Shown: positions 1-8,159, counted from the first letter of the stretch. The stretch: DNA of 36,322 nucleotides from Methylobacterium gregans (GCF_022179245.1 NZ_BPQM01000096.1:1-36322), one strand, 5' to 3'. Program-made: numbers and translations. Notes: generated by a model from the sequence alone, not told the origin.

Positions 1-1937
1 CGCGGCGGCCTGCCGCCCGGCCGCCCGCCGGCGCCGCCGCCCGGCCTGCCGCCCGCGCCGCCCGGACGCCCACCGCCGGGCTTGCCGCCGGCCTTGAAGC
101 CGCTGGGCCGTGCGCCCCCCTCGCCGCGGCCGCCGAACCCGCCGGGCTTGGCCCCGGGGTTGCCGCTTGGCCTGCCGCCGGGCCTGCCGCCAGCCTTGAA
201 GCCGCCGGACTTCTCGCCGCCGAACCTTTCGCCGCCGAACTTGGCTCCCGGCTTTCCGCCGAACTTGCCAGCGGGCCGTCCCGCCGCGCCGCGCTCCTCG
301 AAGCTGCGGCCCTGCGGGCGATCACCCGTCGCGGGCCGGCCTTCCCGGCGCGGCGCTCGCGCCCCGTCCGCACCATCCCAGGGCGCACGCTCGGCGCGGG
401 CCGGACGATCGGTCCGTGCTGCCCGGTCCGGGCGCGGAGCGCGGTCGGGCCGCGGCGCCCGCTCGCTGCGGGCCTCGTCGCGCGGGTAGCGCTGCGGACG
501 CGCCTCGCCGCGGGGCGCACCCCCATCGTCCGCCTTGGCGTAGCGGCCGCGCCGCTTCGGGGGCTCCGCGGCCGGCTCCTGCGGGCTCGGCCCGAGGCGC
601 TCGACCAGCACGCGCCGCTCGCCGCTCTTGATCGCGCCGACGCGTTCCCGTCCGCGCTCCGCGGCGGCCGCGCGCTCGATCTTCGGATCCGCGCCGCGGC
701 GGGGCGGCCGGCCGGGCCGCTGGGTCTCGCCCTCGTCGGCCCGCCAGACAGAGCGGCGGGGACCTGGGCCCATGCCGCCGGTCGGCACCCGCTCGGGCGC
801 TGCCGGACGCGCCGAACGCTCGCCGCCGTTGCGGGAGGGCCGCTCGCCGCGCTCGCCCCTCTCGGCGCGCTCGGTCCGGCCCTCCGGGCGGCCCGGTTCC
901 TGTCGGGCCGTCTCCTTCTGCTTCGGCGACCCGAAGGGCGCGATCGGCTCGCGCACCGGGCTCTCGAAATCGACGCCGGCCTGTTCGGCCAGCGTCTTGC
1001 CGAGCTGCTCTTTCAGAACCTTGGTGCGGATCTCCTCGGTGAGCCCCACCTCGAGGTCGCCGAGCTGGAAGGGGCCGAAGGAGAGCCGGATCAGCCGGTT
1101 CACCTGGAGACCCAGATGCTCGAGGATGCGCTTGACCTCGCGGTTTTTGCCCTCGCGCAGGCCCATGGTGATCCAGAGGTTGTCGCCCTGGACCCGATCG
1201 AGCGTCGCCTCGATGGGGCCGTACTCCATGCCGTCGATGGTCACGCCCTTGCGCAGGCGGTCGAGTTGGGCCTGATCGGTGTCGCCGTGGGCGCGCACGC
1301 GGTAACGGCGCAGCCAGCCCGTATCCGGGTGTGCGATCACCTTGGCGAGGCCGCCGTCGTTCGTCAGCAGCAGCAGACCCTCGGTGTTGATGTCGAGCCG
1401 GCCCACCGCGACGACGCGGGGCATGTCCTCGGGCAGCGCCTCGAACACGGTCGTGCGCCCCTCAGGGTCGCGCGCCGTGGTGACGAGGCCGCGCGGCTTG
1501 TGGAAGATCCACAGCCGGGTGCGCTCCCGCTCCGGCAGCGGCTCGCCGTCGACGAGGATGCGGTCGGCCTCCGTGACGTTGACGGCCGGCGAGTCGAGGA
1601 CCTGCCCGTTGAGGCTGACCCGACCCGCGGCGATCATCGCTTCGGCGTCCCGGCGCGATGCGATGCCGGCGCGTGCCATTGCCTTGGCGATGCGCTCGCC
1701 CTCGAAGGCGCTTTCCTCGGCGGCCTCGCTCGGCGCCGACGGCTTCGCGGCGCCCTCGGGCGCGCGGCGGCGCAGCGGAGCGTCGCCGCCCGCACGCTCG
1801 GCCCGTTGATCTCGGGCCTTGGGCCGCCGCTCGGGATCGGGCTTCTCGGTGTTGGCGTCGGTCGCGGGTGTCCAGACCTGCGCTGACGGGTCGTCGGCCC
1901 GCTCGTCGCGGCCGCTCTCGGATGAATTGTCGCTCAT
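1..1937 (-). CDS. rluB: 23S rRNA pseudouridine synthase, RluB/RsuA family (3' end outside window)
   Basis: Converts a uridine in ribosomal RNA to pseudouridine; RluB-type enzymes act on the 23S peptidyl-transferase region. The frame opens at ATG 1937 and is still open at base 1, so at least 645 residues are present and the stop is missing. Order of parts: a charged N-terminus of about 75 residues; an S4 RNA-binding domain (RIAKAMARAGIASRRDAE); the catalytic domain with the family motif GRLDINTEGLLLLTND, whose Asp is the catalytic residue, and a second conserved block (GLREGKNREVKRILEHLGL). After about residue 310 comes a very long Arg/Pro- then Gly-rich tail with repeated GGRPGG- and KAGGKPGG-like units. 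E. coli RluB is about 290 residues, so more than half of this protein is extension. Assignment to RluB rather than another RsuA-family member is by general resemblance and the tail. Confidence 0.85.
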   Translation of the reverse strand, partial: MSDNSSESGRDERADDPSAQVWTPATDANTEKPDPERRPKARDQRAERAGGDAPLRRRAPEGAAKPSAPSEAAEESAFEGERIAKAMARAGIASRRDAEAMIAAGRVSLNGQVLDSPAVNVTEADRILVDGEPLPERERTRLWIFHKPRGLVTTARDPEGRTTVFEALPEDMPRVVAVGRLDINTEGLLLLTNDGGLAKVIAHPDTGWLRRYRVRAHGDTDQAQLDRLRKGVTIDGMEYGPIEATLDRVQGDNLWITMGLREGKNREVKRILEHLGLQVNRLIRLSFGPFQLGDLEVGLTEEIRTKVLKEQLGKTLAEQAGVDFESPVREPIAPFGSPKQKETARQEPGRPEGRTERAERGERGERPSRNGGERSARPAAPERVPTGGMGPGPRRSVWRADEGETQRPGRPPRRGADPKIERAAAAERGRERVGAIKSGERRVLVERLGPSPQEPAAEPPKRRGRYAKADDGGAPRGEARPQRYPRDEARSERAPRPDRAPRPDRAARTDRPARAERAPWDGADGARAPRREGRPATGDRPQGRSFEERGAAGRPAGKFGGKPGAKFGGERFGGEKSGGFKAGGRPGGRPSGNPGAKPGGFGGRGEGGARPSGFKAGGKPGGGRPGGAGGRPGGGAGGRPGGRPP

Positions 1938-2000
1938 GCGCCAAGCCCATAACAGAGGCCGGCCGGTCGCGCGAGACGTCAGATCAGCTCCGCGCGGCCG

Positions 2001-3161
2001 CTACCGGCGCAGGCGCGCCAGCCAGGCGCCGAGCCCCGCGGGCGGTGGGTGCGCGGGCGCCGGCTCCGGAGGCGGGAGCGGCCCCTCGGCGAGGCGCCAG
2101 CCCGCCGACCAGAAAAGCTGGCCTCGCGGCGCCCGCGCGACGAGGCCGATCCGGATGCCGTCGCGATCTTCCCGGATTCGCGCCGAGACCCAGACACGCT
2201 GCCAGCATTCCCGCCGGGCCGTGTCGGCCTCGGCCCAGGCGAGGCGCTCGTAGTCGAGCGCGGCGAAGACCTGCGTGCCGGCGAAGTCCGCGGGCAGCCA
2301 GATCCAGGCCGAGACGGTGTGGATCGGCCCGCGGGCAAGGCCGCGCGCGTCGAGAGCCTGCCGGAACGACGAGATCCCGTCCGGCCCCCGCGTCGCGTGG
2401 AGCCGCGGCTTCGGGCCCCGCACCGTGCGGACCGGCCGTGCGGGCGGCAGGCCGGGGTCATGGGGTAGGCCGCGGTGCAGCCGCTCCGCACTGTCGCAGA
2501 GGAGGAGCCAGGGTTCGAGATCCACGTCCCAGGCGACCTCCTGGGGGGCGAAGCGTCGGACGTGGCCCTCCATCACCCCGTCCGCGACCCATCGCGCCGG
2601 CTCGGGCCTCCAGTCCGGACCGGCGGCGGCAACGCGCAGCAGCGTCGAGGGACCGTGGCGTCGGATCGCCCGGACGAGCCGGTCGAGGTCGGCCGCGTCC
2701 TCCTCGGGGCCGACCTTGCGCACAAGGATCTTCGCGCCCTGGCGAAGCTCCGCAAGCATCCGCCGCTTGAGATGGGCGATGCGGCCGTATTCCCGCTCCA
2801 GCAGAGCCGCCGGATCGACTTGCCCGACGGCCTGCGCGGTGTTCGACCAGATTCCGTAGCGGCGGCTCGCGCAGTAGTAGGTGCCGCTCTCGGCCTCGGC
2901 GAGGTGCAGGTCGTCCGGTGCGCCGAAGGCCGTGAAATCGCTGTCGAGGGCGTGGATGAGGTCGGCGAGCGGCGTGTAGGAGAAGCGCAGCAGCCCCGAG
3001 GGCTCGGCGCCGCCGTAGCGCTGCACGAATCCGAACTCGCAATTGCCGCCGAGGCTGCGGAAGGCGTGCAGCCGGGACGCGATGTCGGCGTCGGGCAGCG
3101 CGGGGGCGGTCTCCGCAGGCGCGCCGGGCGGGGGTTCGGCCAGGGCGCGGGCGCGGCTCAC
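2001..3161 (-). CDS. Unknown protein with LGGNCEFGF motif, possibly linked to surface polysaccharide
   Basis: Predicted 386 residues from a GTG start at 3161. The start is inferred because the GTGA at 3158-3161 contains the TGA stop of the upstream LysE-type gene, giving a 4-base overlap typical of translational coupling. The frame stays open much further upstream, but that part lies antisense-in-frame over the LysE gene and is rejected. Near the N-terminus (Cys41) is LGGNCEFGFVQR. Similar S/R-LGxNCEFG motifs occur in poorly characterised proteins, some near capsule or glycan genes, and resemble the DUF1796-like cysteine-hydrolase pattern. The last roughly 120 residues (TVSAWIWLP, CWQRVWVSARI) look beta-rich, like a carbohydrate-binding sandwich. 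I do not recognise a specific function. No signal peptide or membrane segment is visible. Confidence 0.75.
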   Translation of the reverse strand: MSRARALAEPPPGAPAETAPALPDADIASRLHAFRSLGGNCEFGFVQRYGGAEPSGLLRFSYTPLADLIHALDSDFTAFGAPDDLHLAEAESGTYYCASRRYGIWSNTAQAVGQVDPAALLEREYGRIAHLKRRMLAELRQGAKILVRKVGPEEDAADLDRLVRAIRRHGPSTLLRVAAAGPDWRPEPARWVADGVMEGHVRRFAPQEVAWDVDLEPWLLLCDSAERLHRGLPHDPGLPPARPVRTVRGPKPRLHATRGPDGISSFRQALDARGLARGPIHTVSAWIWLPADFAGTQVFAALDYERLAWAEADTARRECWQRVWVSARIREDRDGIRIGLVARAPRGQLFWSAGWRLAEGPLPPPEPAPAHPPPAGLGAWLARLRR

Positions 3162-3781
3162 CGGTGACCGCCGAGAAGCGCCGCACCGAAGCCGAGGAAG
3201 ATCGCCCCTGTGGCCCGGTCGAACAGGCGCCGTGCGCCGGGGCGGACCAGCAGCCTGGCGATCCGGCGACCGCCAATGCCGTAGACCGCGTACCAGAACG
3301 CTTCCGCCGCCGCGAAGGTGAGGATCAGAACGAGGAATTGCGGCGACTGGGCGTGGGCCGGATCGATGAATTGCGGCAGGAAAGCCGCCACGAACATCAG
3401 GAGCTTCGGGTTGCTCACCCCGATCAGGAAGCCGCCGCGGAACAGACCGACGGCTGAGGGCGCGCGCACGAGACCTGTGGCTGGATCGGCGGCCGTGCCC
3501 CCGCCCTGCCAAGCCCGGATCCCGGCCCAGGCAAGATAGGCCACGCCCGCGTAACGCAGGATCTCGAAGAGCAGCGGCGAAGCGGCGAGCACGGCGCCGA
3601 GACCGGCGGCGGCCGCGATCAGCACCAGCACGAGGCCGGACAGGCAGCCCGCCATCGCGAAGACGCTCGGCCCCAGACCGTAGCGAGCGCTGCGGGTCAT
3701 CACGTGCAGCATGTTCGGGCCGGGCGTCCCCGAGAGCAGGAAGACCGCGCCGAGGAAGAGCCACCACGTCTGGAGCGTCAT
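3158..3781 (-). CDS. LysE/RhtB-family amino-acid exporter
   Basis: Predicted 207-residue inner-membrane efflux protein. The family exports amino acids and derivatives such as lysine, homoserine, threonine or leucine; the substrate here cannot be read from sequence. Family marks are SGTPGPNMLHV at residues 18-27 (the PGP motif in the first membrane helix) and GVSNPKLLMFVAAFLPQF at 121-138, with about six hydrophobic segments along the length. The start at 3781 gives a normal family length; an in-frame ATG at 3865 would add an Arg-rich 28-residue leader that overlaps a terminator hairpin and is unlikely. Its stop overlaps the GTG of the downstream NCEFG protein, so the two are probably one operon. 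Confidence 0.88.
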   Translation of the reverse strand: MTLQTWWLFLGAVFLLSGTPGPNMLHVMTRSARYGLGPSVFAMAGCLSGLVLVLIAAAAGLGAVLAASPLLFEILRYAGVAYLAWAGIRAWQGGGTAADPATGLVRAPSAVGLFRGGFLIGVSNPKLLMFVAAFLPQFIDPAHAQSPQFLVLILTFAAAEAFWYAVYGIGGRRIARLLVRPGARRLFDRATGAIFLGFGAALLGGHR

Positions 3782-3833
3782 GCCGGCGTGATAGCGCGGA
3801 GCGGGCTCGACGTCCAAACGGTTCTGGAAACGC

Positions 3834-3863
3834 GAAGAGGCGGCCCGGGCGGGCCGCCTCTTC
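3834..3863 (-). terminator. Perfect 13-bp stem, GGGC loop, after DUF1328 gene
   Basis: GAAGAGGCGGCCC (3834-3846) and GGGCCGCCTCTTC (3851-3863) are exact complements around a 4-nt loop. The hairpin lies 27 bases past the DUF1328 stop and just upstream of the LysE-type gene, so it should separate these two minus-strand units. Only a short T run follows on the minus strand (GCGTTTCC), so termination strength is uncertain. Confidence 0.7.
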
Positions 3864-3890
3864 ATAACGTTCGTTCAGGTTCGATCGGGT

Positions 3891-4067
3891 TCAGAGCCTC
3901 GGCGCGCGGCCGCGGATCACGCCGAACACGGCCGAGATGAGGAACAGGGCGATCGCGACGAAGAACACGATCTTGGCCGCCTCCATGGCGGTGCCGGCAA
4001 TGCCGCCAAAGCCGAGGAGCGCCGCGACGAGGGCGATGACGAGGAATGTTACGGCCCAACCGATCAT
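3891..4067 (-). CDS. DUF1328 (UPF0391) small membrane protein
   Basis: A 58-residue protein that begins [20 protein letters not shown] and ends [11 protein letters not shown]. It has two hydrophobic helices (about residues 4-24 and 33-50) joined by a Gly/Ala turn ([13 protein letters not shown]), which is the standard DUF1328 pattern. The start at 4067 is supported by GGAGAT eight or so bases upstream. The molecular role is unknown; members are often stress-induced inner-membrane proteins. It lies 58 bases after the csbD-like gene in the same direction and probably shares its EcfG-type promoter (inference). Confidence 0.88.
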   Translation of the reverse strand: MIGWAVTFLVIALVAALLGFGGIAGTAMEAAKIVFFVAIALFLISAVFGVIRGRAPRL

Positions 4068-4125
4068 GGTAATCTCCGGTGCGTTTTCGTTCTGCGTTAT
4101 GTCGTGACTGCGCGCGGCGGCGATC

Positions 4126-4320
4126 TCAGAGCTTGCCGCCCACGGCGTCCTTCACGGTGTCCTTGGCCTCGCCGACGCCGCGCTGGGTCGTGCCCTTCAA
4201 CTCCTGCGCCTTGCCCTCCGCCTTCAGCCGGTCATTGTCGGTGAGGTTGCCGATGCCCTGCTTGGCATTGCCGACGGCCTCGTTGACGGCACCCTTGATC
4301 TTGTCGGTGGTGCTGCTCAT
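4126..4320 (-). CDS. CsbD-family stress-response protein
   Basis: A 64-residue, highly charged soluble protein: [19 protein letters not shown], then [11 protein letters not shown] and [15 protein letters not shown]. The repeated KxKGxxxExxG pattern is diagnostic of the CsbD family, first described as a sigma-B general-stress protein in Bacillus and common among EcfG-controlled genes in alphaproteobacteria. The biochemical function is not known. A strong EcfG-type promoter match lies 52-77 bases upstream (4372-4397). It is divergent from tadA and followed by the DUF1328 gene. Confidence 0.92.
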   Translation of the reverse strand: MSSTTDKIKGAVNEAVGNAKQGIGNLTDNDRLKAEGKAQELKGTTQRGVGEAKDTVKDAVGGKL

Positions 4321-4371
4321 GGCATTGTCCTCGCGAATATCTCTGCTGCGGCTTGGCCGCTTCGGGGACAG

Positions 4372-4397
4372 AACGGTGAGCTTCGGCGAAGTGTTCC
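4372..4397 (-). promoter_or_regulatory. EcfG (general stress sigma factor) promoter for csbD-like gene
   Basis: On the minus strand GGAAC (4393-4397) is followed after exactly 17 bases by CGTT (4372-4375). This matches the published alphaproteobacterial EcfG consensus GGAAC-N16/17-CGTT under PhyR-NepR-EcfG control. It points toward the csbD-like gene, leaving a 5' UTR of about 45 bases, and stress regulation fits that gene family. Confidence 0.8.
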
Positions 4398-4457
4398 ACG
4401 GATCAGCCCGGCCCGCCGCACCAGCGGCGCACCCTGTGCACAGCTAGGAGCGGCGGG

Positions 4458-4928
4458 GTGGCGGCACCGATCCCGGTCCTCGGGCGGATCGATCCGCTCG
4501 ATCTCGCCTTCGCTGCGGCGCGGCGGGCCGCGGAGGCCGGCGAGGTCCCGGTCGGAGCGGTCGTGATGCGCGACGGCGCGGTGCTGGCGGTCGCCCACAA
4601 CCAGCCGCGGGCACTTCGCGACCCGACGGCACACGCGGAGATCCTTGCGATCCGTGCCGCCTGCGCCGCGGTGGGCAACGAGCGGCTGACCGGTTGCGAT
4701 CTCTACGTGACCCTGGAGCCGTGCCCGATGTGTGCCGGGGCGATCAGCTTCGCGCGGATCCGGCGCCTGTATTTCGGGGCTGCCGACGCGAAGGGGGGCG
4801 GCGTCGAGAACGGGCCGCGCGTGTTCGACCAGCCGACCTGCCACCATGCCCCGGATGTCTATGGCGGCTTCCGGGAACGCGAGGCCGCGCAACTGCTGCG
4901 GGATTTCTTCGCGGGGCGGCGGGGCTGA
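4458..4928 (+). CDS. tadA: tRNA(Arg) adenosine-34 deaminase TadA
   Basis: Deaminates adenosine to inosine at the wobble position of tRNA-Arg(ACG) in the cytoplasm; normally essential. 156 residues, typical for the family. The zinc cytidine-deaminase-type site is intact: HAE at 59-61 (His zinc ligand, Glu proton shuttle) and PCPMC at 88-92 (two Cys ligands). The motifs GEVPVGAVV near residue 28 and the C-terminal GGFRERE also fit. The start is GTG 4458, preceded by GGAG about six bases upstream; the next in-frame ATG would delete the first strand of the domain. Divergent from csbD, convergent with the XRE regulator. Confidence 0.92.
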   Translation: MAAPIPVLGRIDPLDLAFAAARRAAEAGEVPVGAVVMRDGAVLAVAHNQPRALRDPTAHAEILAIRAACAAVGNERLTGCDLYVTLEPCPMCAGAISFARIRRLYFGAADAKGGGVENGPRVFDQPTCHHAPDVYGGFREREAAQLLRDFFAGRRG

Positions 4929-4938
4929 CCCGGGCCGG

Positions 4939-5364
4939 TCAGAGCCCGTCGTCTGTGAGGCGGGTGCGCTGGCTGATGCGCGCGGCGGCCTTGACGAGGT
5001 TCAGGATCTCGCGGCGCATATCCTCGTCCGAGATCGTCTCGTAGGCCTGCAGGAGCGAGAGCGCGCCGCTCTCCTGCAGCATGTCGAGACCGCTGACGGG
5101 CGCCTCGGAGCCGGGATCCTCCGCGAAGAAGACGGAGACCGGCACGCCGAGCCGATCCGCTATGGCGCGCAGGCGGCCGGCGCCGATCCGATTCTTCCCG
5201 GCCTCGTACTTTTGCACCTGCTGGAAGCTGATGCCGAGCGCGTCGGCCAGCATGGTCTGGCTGATGCCGCTCGCCGAGCGCAGGAGAGCGATGCGGTTGC
5301 CGATGCTGTGATCGGTCTCCGTGGTCTGTTTCGGCTTCGCCGAAGGCGTAGCGGTTTTAGGCAT
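4939..5364 (-). CDS. XRE-family helix-turn-helix transcriptional regulator
   Basis: A 141-residue cytoplasmic DNA-binding protein. Residues about 21-80 are a Cro/C1-type domain (IGNRIALLRS, GISQTMLADALGIS, QQVQKYEAGKNRIGAGRL). The IG-R-RxLR...FQQVQKYE-GxNRI pattern is that of the small HTH regulators widespread in Rhizobiales, including the PraR type, although the tail is not a close match to what I remember of PraR. The C-terminal half (LLQAYETISDEDMRREILNLVKAAA) is helical and probably mediates dimerisation. Start ATG 5364 is chosen over an ATG at 5442 because the extra 26 residues are not HTH-like and would cover a hairpin. CAAC/GTTG palindromes lie 100-120 bases upstream and suggest autoregulation. 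Confidence 0.88.
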   Translation of the reverse strand: MPKTATPSAKPKQTTETDHSIGNRIALLRSASGISQTMLADALGISFQQVQKYEAGKNRIGAGRLRAIADRLGVPVSVFFAEDPGSEAPVSGLDMLQESGALSLLQAYETISDEDMRREILNLVKAAARISQRTRLTDDGL

Positions 5365-5432
5365 GATGGCTCGACGACCTTGAGTTGAGCGAAGTACGGA
5401 AGGCCACTCTCGATCCGGGCTGCCGTATGTCT

Positions 5433-5512
5433 GGCGAGGCACTCAGGTACCTCGCCACGACGGCGTTGATCTATATCAACCTCGTTGCTCCTGTGTGAAC
5501 AAAAAATGTTCA
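5433..5512 (-). promoter_or_regulatory. Upstream region of XRE regulator with three palindromes
   Basis: Going toward the regulator on the minus strand there are: TGAACA-AAAAA-TGTTCA (5496-5512, plus-strand reading), CAAC-CTC-GTTG (5477-5487), GTTGAT-CTAT-ATCAAC (5465-5480), and a 7-bp hairpin GGCGAGG/CCTCGCC (5433-5439 with 5450-5456). The second and third share ATCAAC/CAAC. An AT-rich core (TTGATATAGATC on the minus strand) could hold the -10 element. Dyad CAAC...GTTG sites suit dimeric XRE repressors. Assignment as operators is inference. Confidence 0.45.
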
Positions 5513-5602
5513 GGGCTGCGCCTGCGCGAGTGAGGCTCGTCAGCCGAAATCCCGGGGTAGTCCCGGTGTTGCAGTCGCGCTTGCCGTAGACGTCTCGTGC
5601 TA

Positions 5603-7594
5603 TCAGCGCCGGCCGAACAGGCGCTCGATGTCGTGGAGTGCCAGGGCGACGGAGGTCGGCCGGCCGTGATTGCACTGGCCTGCATTCTCTGTCGCCTCCA
5701 TCTCGCGCAGGAGCGCGTTCATCTCCTGCGGGCGTAGGCGGCGCCCGGCCCGGATCGAGCCGTGGCAGCTCATGCGCGAGAGGATCGCGTCGAGGCGGCG
5801 TCCGAGCGGGCCGGTCTCGGCGGCGGCGGCACCCCCCTCCTCGTCGCCGCCCGCTGCCAGGGCGTCGAGGATGTCCGCGACGAGCGCCCGCAGGGCAGCG
5901 CCCTGCAGGATCGCCGGCATCTCCCTCACCAGGATCGCGCCGGGACCGAACGCCTCGATCGACAGGCCGAGCCGCTCCAGGTCCCCCGCCGCGGCGACGA
6001 TGCGCGCAGCCTCGTCGGGCCCGAGCTCGACCACCTCGGGGATCAGCAGGCCCTGGCGCGCGATGCCGCCGGCCGCGCGTTCGCGCTTCAGACGCTCGTA
6101 GACCAGCCGCTCGTGCGCCGCGTGCTGGTCGACGATGACCATACCGGTGCGGGTCTGGGCGATGATGTAGGTCTCGTGCAACTGTGCCCGGGCGGCGCCG
6201 AGCGGGAAATCGAGGGCGCCTTCGCCCTCCGGATCCGGTAGGAAGGCAGCGGCCTCTGGCGGCAACTCGGATGCGATCGGGCGCGCGAAGTCCGGATCGG
6301 GCGCTCCGGTCGGGCCGGCCGGATGCGCCGGGCGCGGCTCCGGCTCCAGCAGGGCCTGGGCCGCCTCGCCGAAGCCGCCCGGCGGGGGTGGCCTGTTCAG
6401 GCCCGCGAAGCCCGGTGGGGCGGCGAAGGAAGGTGCCCGCACGGGACCGGCCGCGCGCGTCGTTTGAAACAGGCTCGGCGCGCTCTCCCCGCTGTAGCGA
6501 CTCAGAGCGGGTCCTGGCTGCACCGGTACCGTCCGCAGGGCTTCCAGTGCGCGGGTAGCGCCCGTCGTCGCCGTCCGGGCACCGGCGCGACGAAGCGCCT
6601 CGTGGATCGCGCTGATCACGAGCGCCCGGACGAGGCCGGGATCGCGGAAGCGCACCTCGGTCTTGGCTGGGTGCACGTTGACGTCGACGAGCGCCGGATC
6701 GCAGGCGATGACGAGGCCGAGCACCGGGTGCCGGTCGGAACTCATCGTGTCGGCGTAGGCGCCTCGGATGGCGCCGAGGAGCAGCCGGTCGCGCACGGGC
6801 CGGCCGTTGACCACGAGGTGGATGTGGTTGGCCGCACCCCGGTGGAAGGTCGGCAGCCCGACATGCCCGCTGATGGCGAAACCCTCGCGGGCGAGGTCGA
6901 CGGGCAGCGCATTCGGGGCAAACTCGGCCCCGAGCACGCCCGCGAGCCGGCGCAGGGACGCTGCCGGGCCGTCCCCCTCCTCGGCCGGCAGGACCAGGGG
7001 CGTGCCGCTCTCGCTGCGCAGGGTGAAGCGGATTCGCGGCTTGGCTACCGCGAGGCGCCGCACGATCTCGGAGACGGCCGCCGTCTCGGCCCGGTCGGAT
7101 TTGAGGAACTTGAGCCGGGCCGGGGTCGCGGCGAACAGCTCGCTGACCTCGATCCGGGTGCCGCGCTGGGCGGGGGCGGGCCTCACCTCGCCCTTTCGGC
7201 CGGCATCGACCGTCAGGGTCGCGCCCTGCTCGGCCTGCGCCGTACGGGAGGTGAGCGTAAGCCGCGAGACCGCTCCGATCGAGGGCAGCGCCTCGCCGCG
7301 GAAGCCAAGGGTGTCGATGCGGAAGAGGTCGCCGTCCGGCAGCTTGGAGGTGGCGTGGCGCTCGACCGCCAGCGCCAGATCCTCCGGCCCCATGCCGATC
7401 CCGTCATCGACCACCCGGATCAGACGGCGCCCGCCGCCCTCGATCGTCACCTCGATCGCCCGGGCACCCGCATCGATCGCGTTCTCGACCAGTTCCTTCA
7501 CGGCCGAGGCCGGCCGCTCCACCACCTCGCCCGCCGCGATACGATCGACGAGGATGGGGTCGAGGCGACGGACCGGGCGGGCGGAGATGGACAT
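5603..7594 (-). CDS. mutL: DNA mismatch repair protein MutL (endonuclease type)
   Basis: Couples MutS mismatch recognition to strand removal. 663 residues. The N-terminal GHKL ATPase has ELVENAIDAGA at 34-44 (Mg/ATP Asn), DDGIGM at 63-68 and TLGFRGEALPSI at 95-106. A Pro-rich linker spans roughly 340-470. The C-terminal domain carries DQHAAHERLVYE at 489-500, an exact DQHA(X)2E(X)4E metal-dependent nicking motif, with supporting motifs CHG at about 610 and CNHGRP at about 641. This means MutL itself nicks the strand, as expected where MutH is absent. ATG 7594 gives the canonical start (RPVRRLDPILVDRIAAGEVVERPASAVK region intact). It lies upstream of the XRE gene with a spacer of about 240 bases, so it is probably a separate unit. 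Confidence 0.97.
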   Translation of the reverse strand: MSISARPVRRLDPILVDRIAAGEVVERPASAVKELVENAIDAGARAIEVTIEGGGRRLIRVVDDGIGMGPEDLALAVERHATSKLPDGDLFRIDTLGFRGEALPSIGAVSRLTLTSRTAQAEQGATLTVDAGRKGEVRPAPAQRGTRIEVSELFAATPARLKFLKSDRAETAAVSEIVRRLAVAKPRIRFTLRSESGTPLVLPAEEGDGPAASLRRLAGVLGAEFAPNALPVDLAREGFAISGHVGLPTFHRGAANHIHLVVNGRPVRDRLLLGAIRGAYADTMSSDRHPVLGLVIACDPALVDVNVHPAKTEVRFRDPGLVRALVISAIHEALRRAGARTATTGATRALEALRTVPVQPGPALSRYSGESAPSLFQTTRAAGPVRAPSFAAPPGFAGLNRPPPPGGFGEAAQALLEPEPRPAHPAGPTGAPDPDFARPIASELPPEAAAFLPDPEGEGALDFPLGAARAQLHETYIIAQTRTGMVIVDQHAAHERLVYERLKRERAAGGIARQGLLIPEVVELGPDEAARIVAAAGDLERLGLSIEAFGPGAILVREMPAILQGAALRALVADILDALAAGGDEEGGAAAAETGPLGRRLDAILSRMSCHGSIRAGRRLRPQEMNALLREMEATENAGQCNHGRPTSVALALHDIERLFGRR

Positions 7595-7662
7595 TGGGAC
7601 GGACTATAGCGCCGCCCGGCGCGCGGAGCCACGGCTGCTACCGCAACCGTGCGGGCGCTCCC

Positions 7663-8049
7663 TCACGGTACGGGCAGGAGCGCCCGGGTGAGGGCCAGGC
7701 CCGCCACCAGTCCGGCGAGGCCGAGCCCGACCGAGGCCGCCACGTAGAAGGCGGCCGCCCCGGTCTCGCCGCGCTGCCAAAGGGTGATCGCGTCGAGGGA
7801 GAAGGTCGAGAAGGTGGTGAAGCCGCCCAGGATCCCGGTCGTCAGGAACAGGCGCAGGGATTGGGGGGCCTCGCCACGCAGCGCGAAGGCCGCTGCCAGT
7901 ACGCCCATCAGGAACGAGCCCGCGACGTTGATCAGCAGGGTGGCGAGGGGAAAGCCCAGCGCCGGCGCGAGGCGCGCGACCGCGAGGTTGATGCCGTGGC
8001 GGACGCCGCCGCCCAGACCGGCACCGAAGATGACGATGAGGGCATTCAT
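7663..8049 (-). CDS. crcB: CrcB/Fluc fluoride channel
   Basis: Dimeric inner-membrane channel that lets fluoride out of the cell. 128 residues and four hydrophobic helices, the usual size. Family motifs: GAGLGGGVRHG at the N-terminus, NVAGSFLMG in helix 2, and TTGILGGFTTFSTFSLD in helix 3, which contains the phenylalanine box and the Na-binding turn. Start ATG 8049. It stands alone between mutL and an unknown small gene. I looked for the crcB/fluoride riboswitch upstream and did not find it; a sigma70-like promoter is present instead. Confidence 0.93.
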   Translation of the reverse strand: MNALIVIFGAGLGGGVRHGINLAVARLAPALGFPLATLLINVAGSFLMGVLAAAFALRGEAPQSLRLFLTTGILGGFTTFSTFSLDAITLWQRGETGAAAFYVAASVGLGLAGLVAGLALTRALLPVP

Positions 8050-8104
8050 GGCTCTTGTCCGCGCGGCGGCCCGGCCGGTTTCGGTTGGATCGGGGGCCGG
8101 CCCG

Positions 8105-8133
8105 CCTTACGGAATCGTCCGCACGGCTGTCAA
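8105..8133 (-). promoter_or_regulatory. Sigma70-type promoter for crcB
   Basis: On the minus strand a perfect TTGACA (8128-8133) is followed after 17 bases by GTAAGG (8105-8110; TAAGGC with an 18-base spacer). It lies about 55 bases upstream of the crcB ATG and reads toward it. The -35 match is strong and the -10 is weak, as is common in this GC-rich group. Confidence 0.5.
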
Positions 8134-8159
8134 AGCGCGGGCGACCGGATGAGGGCGCC

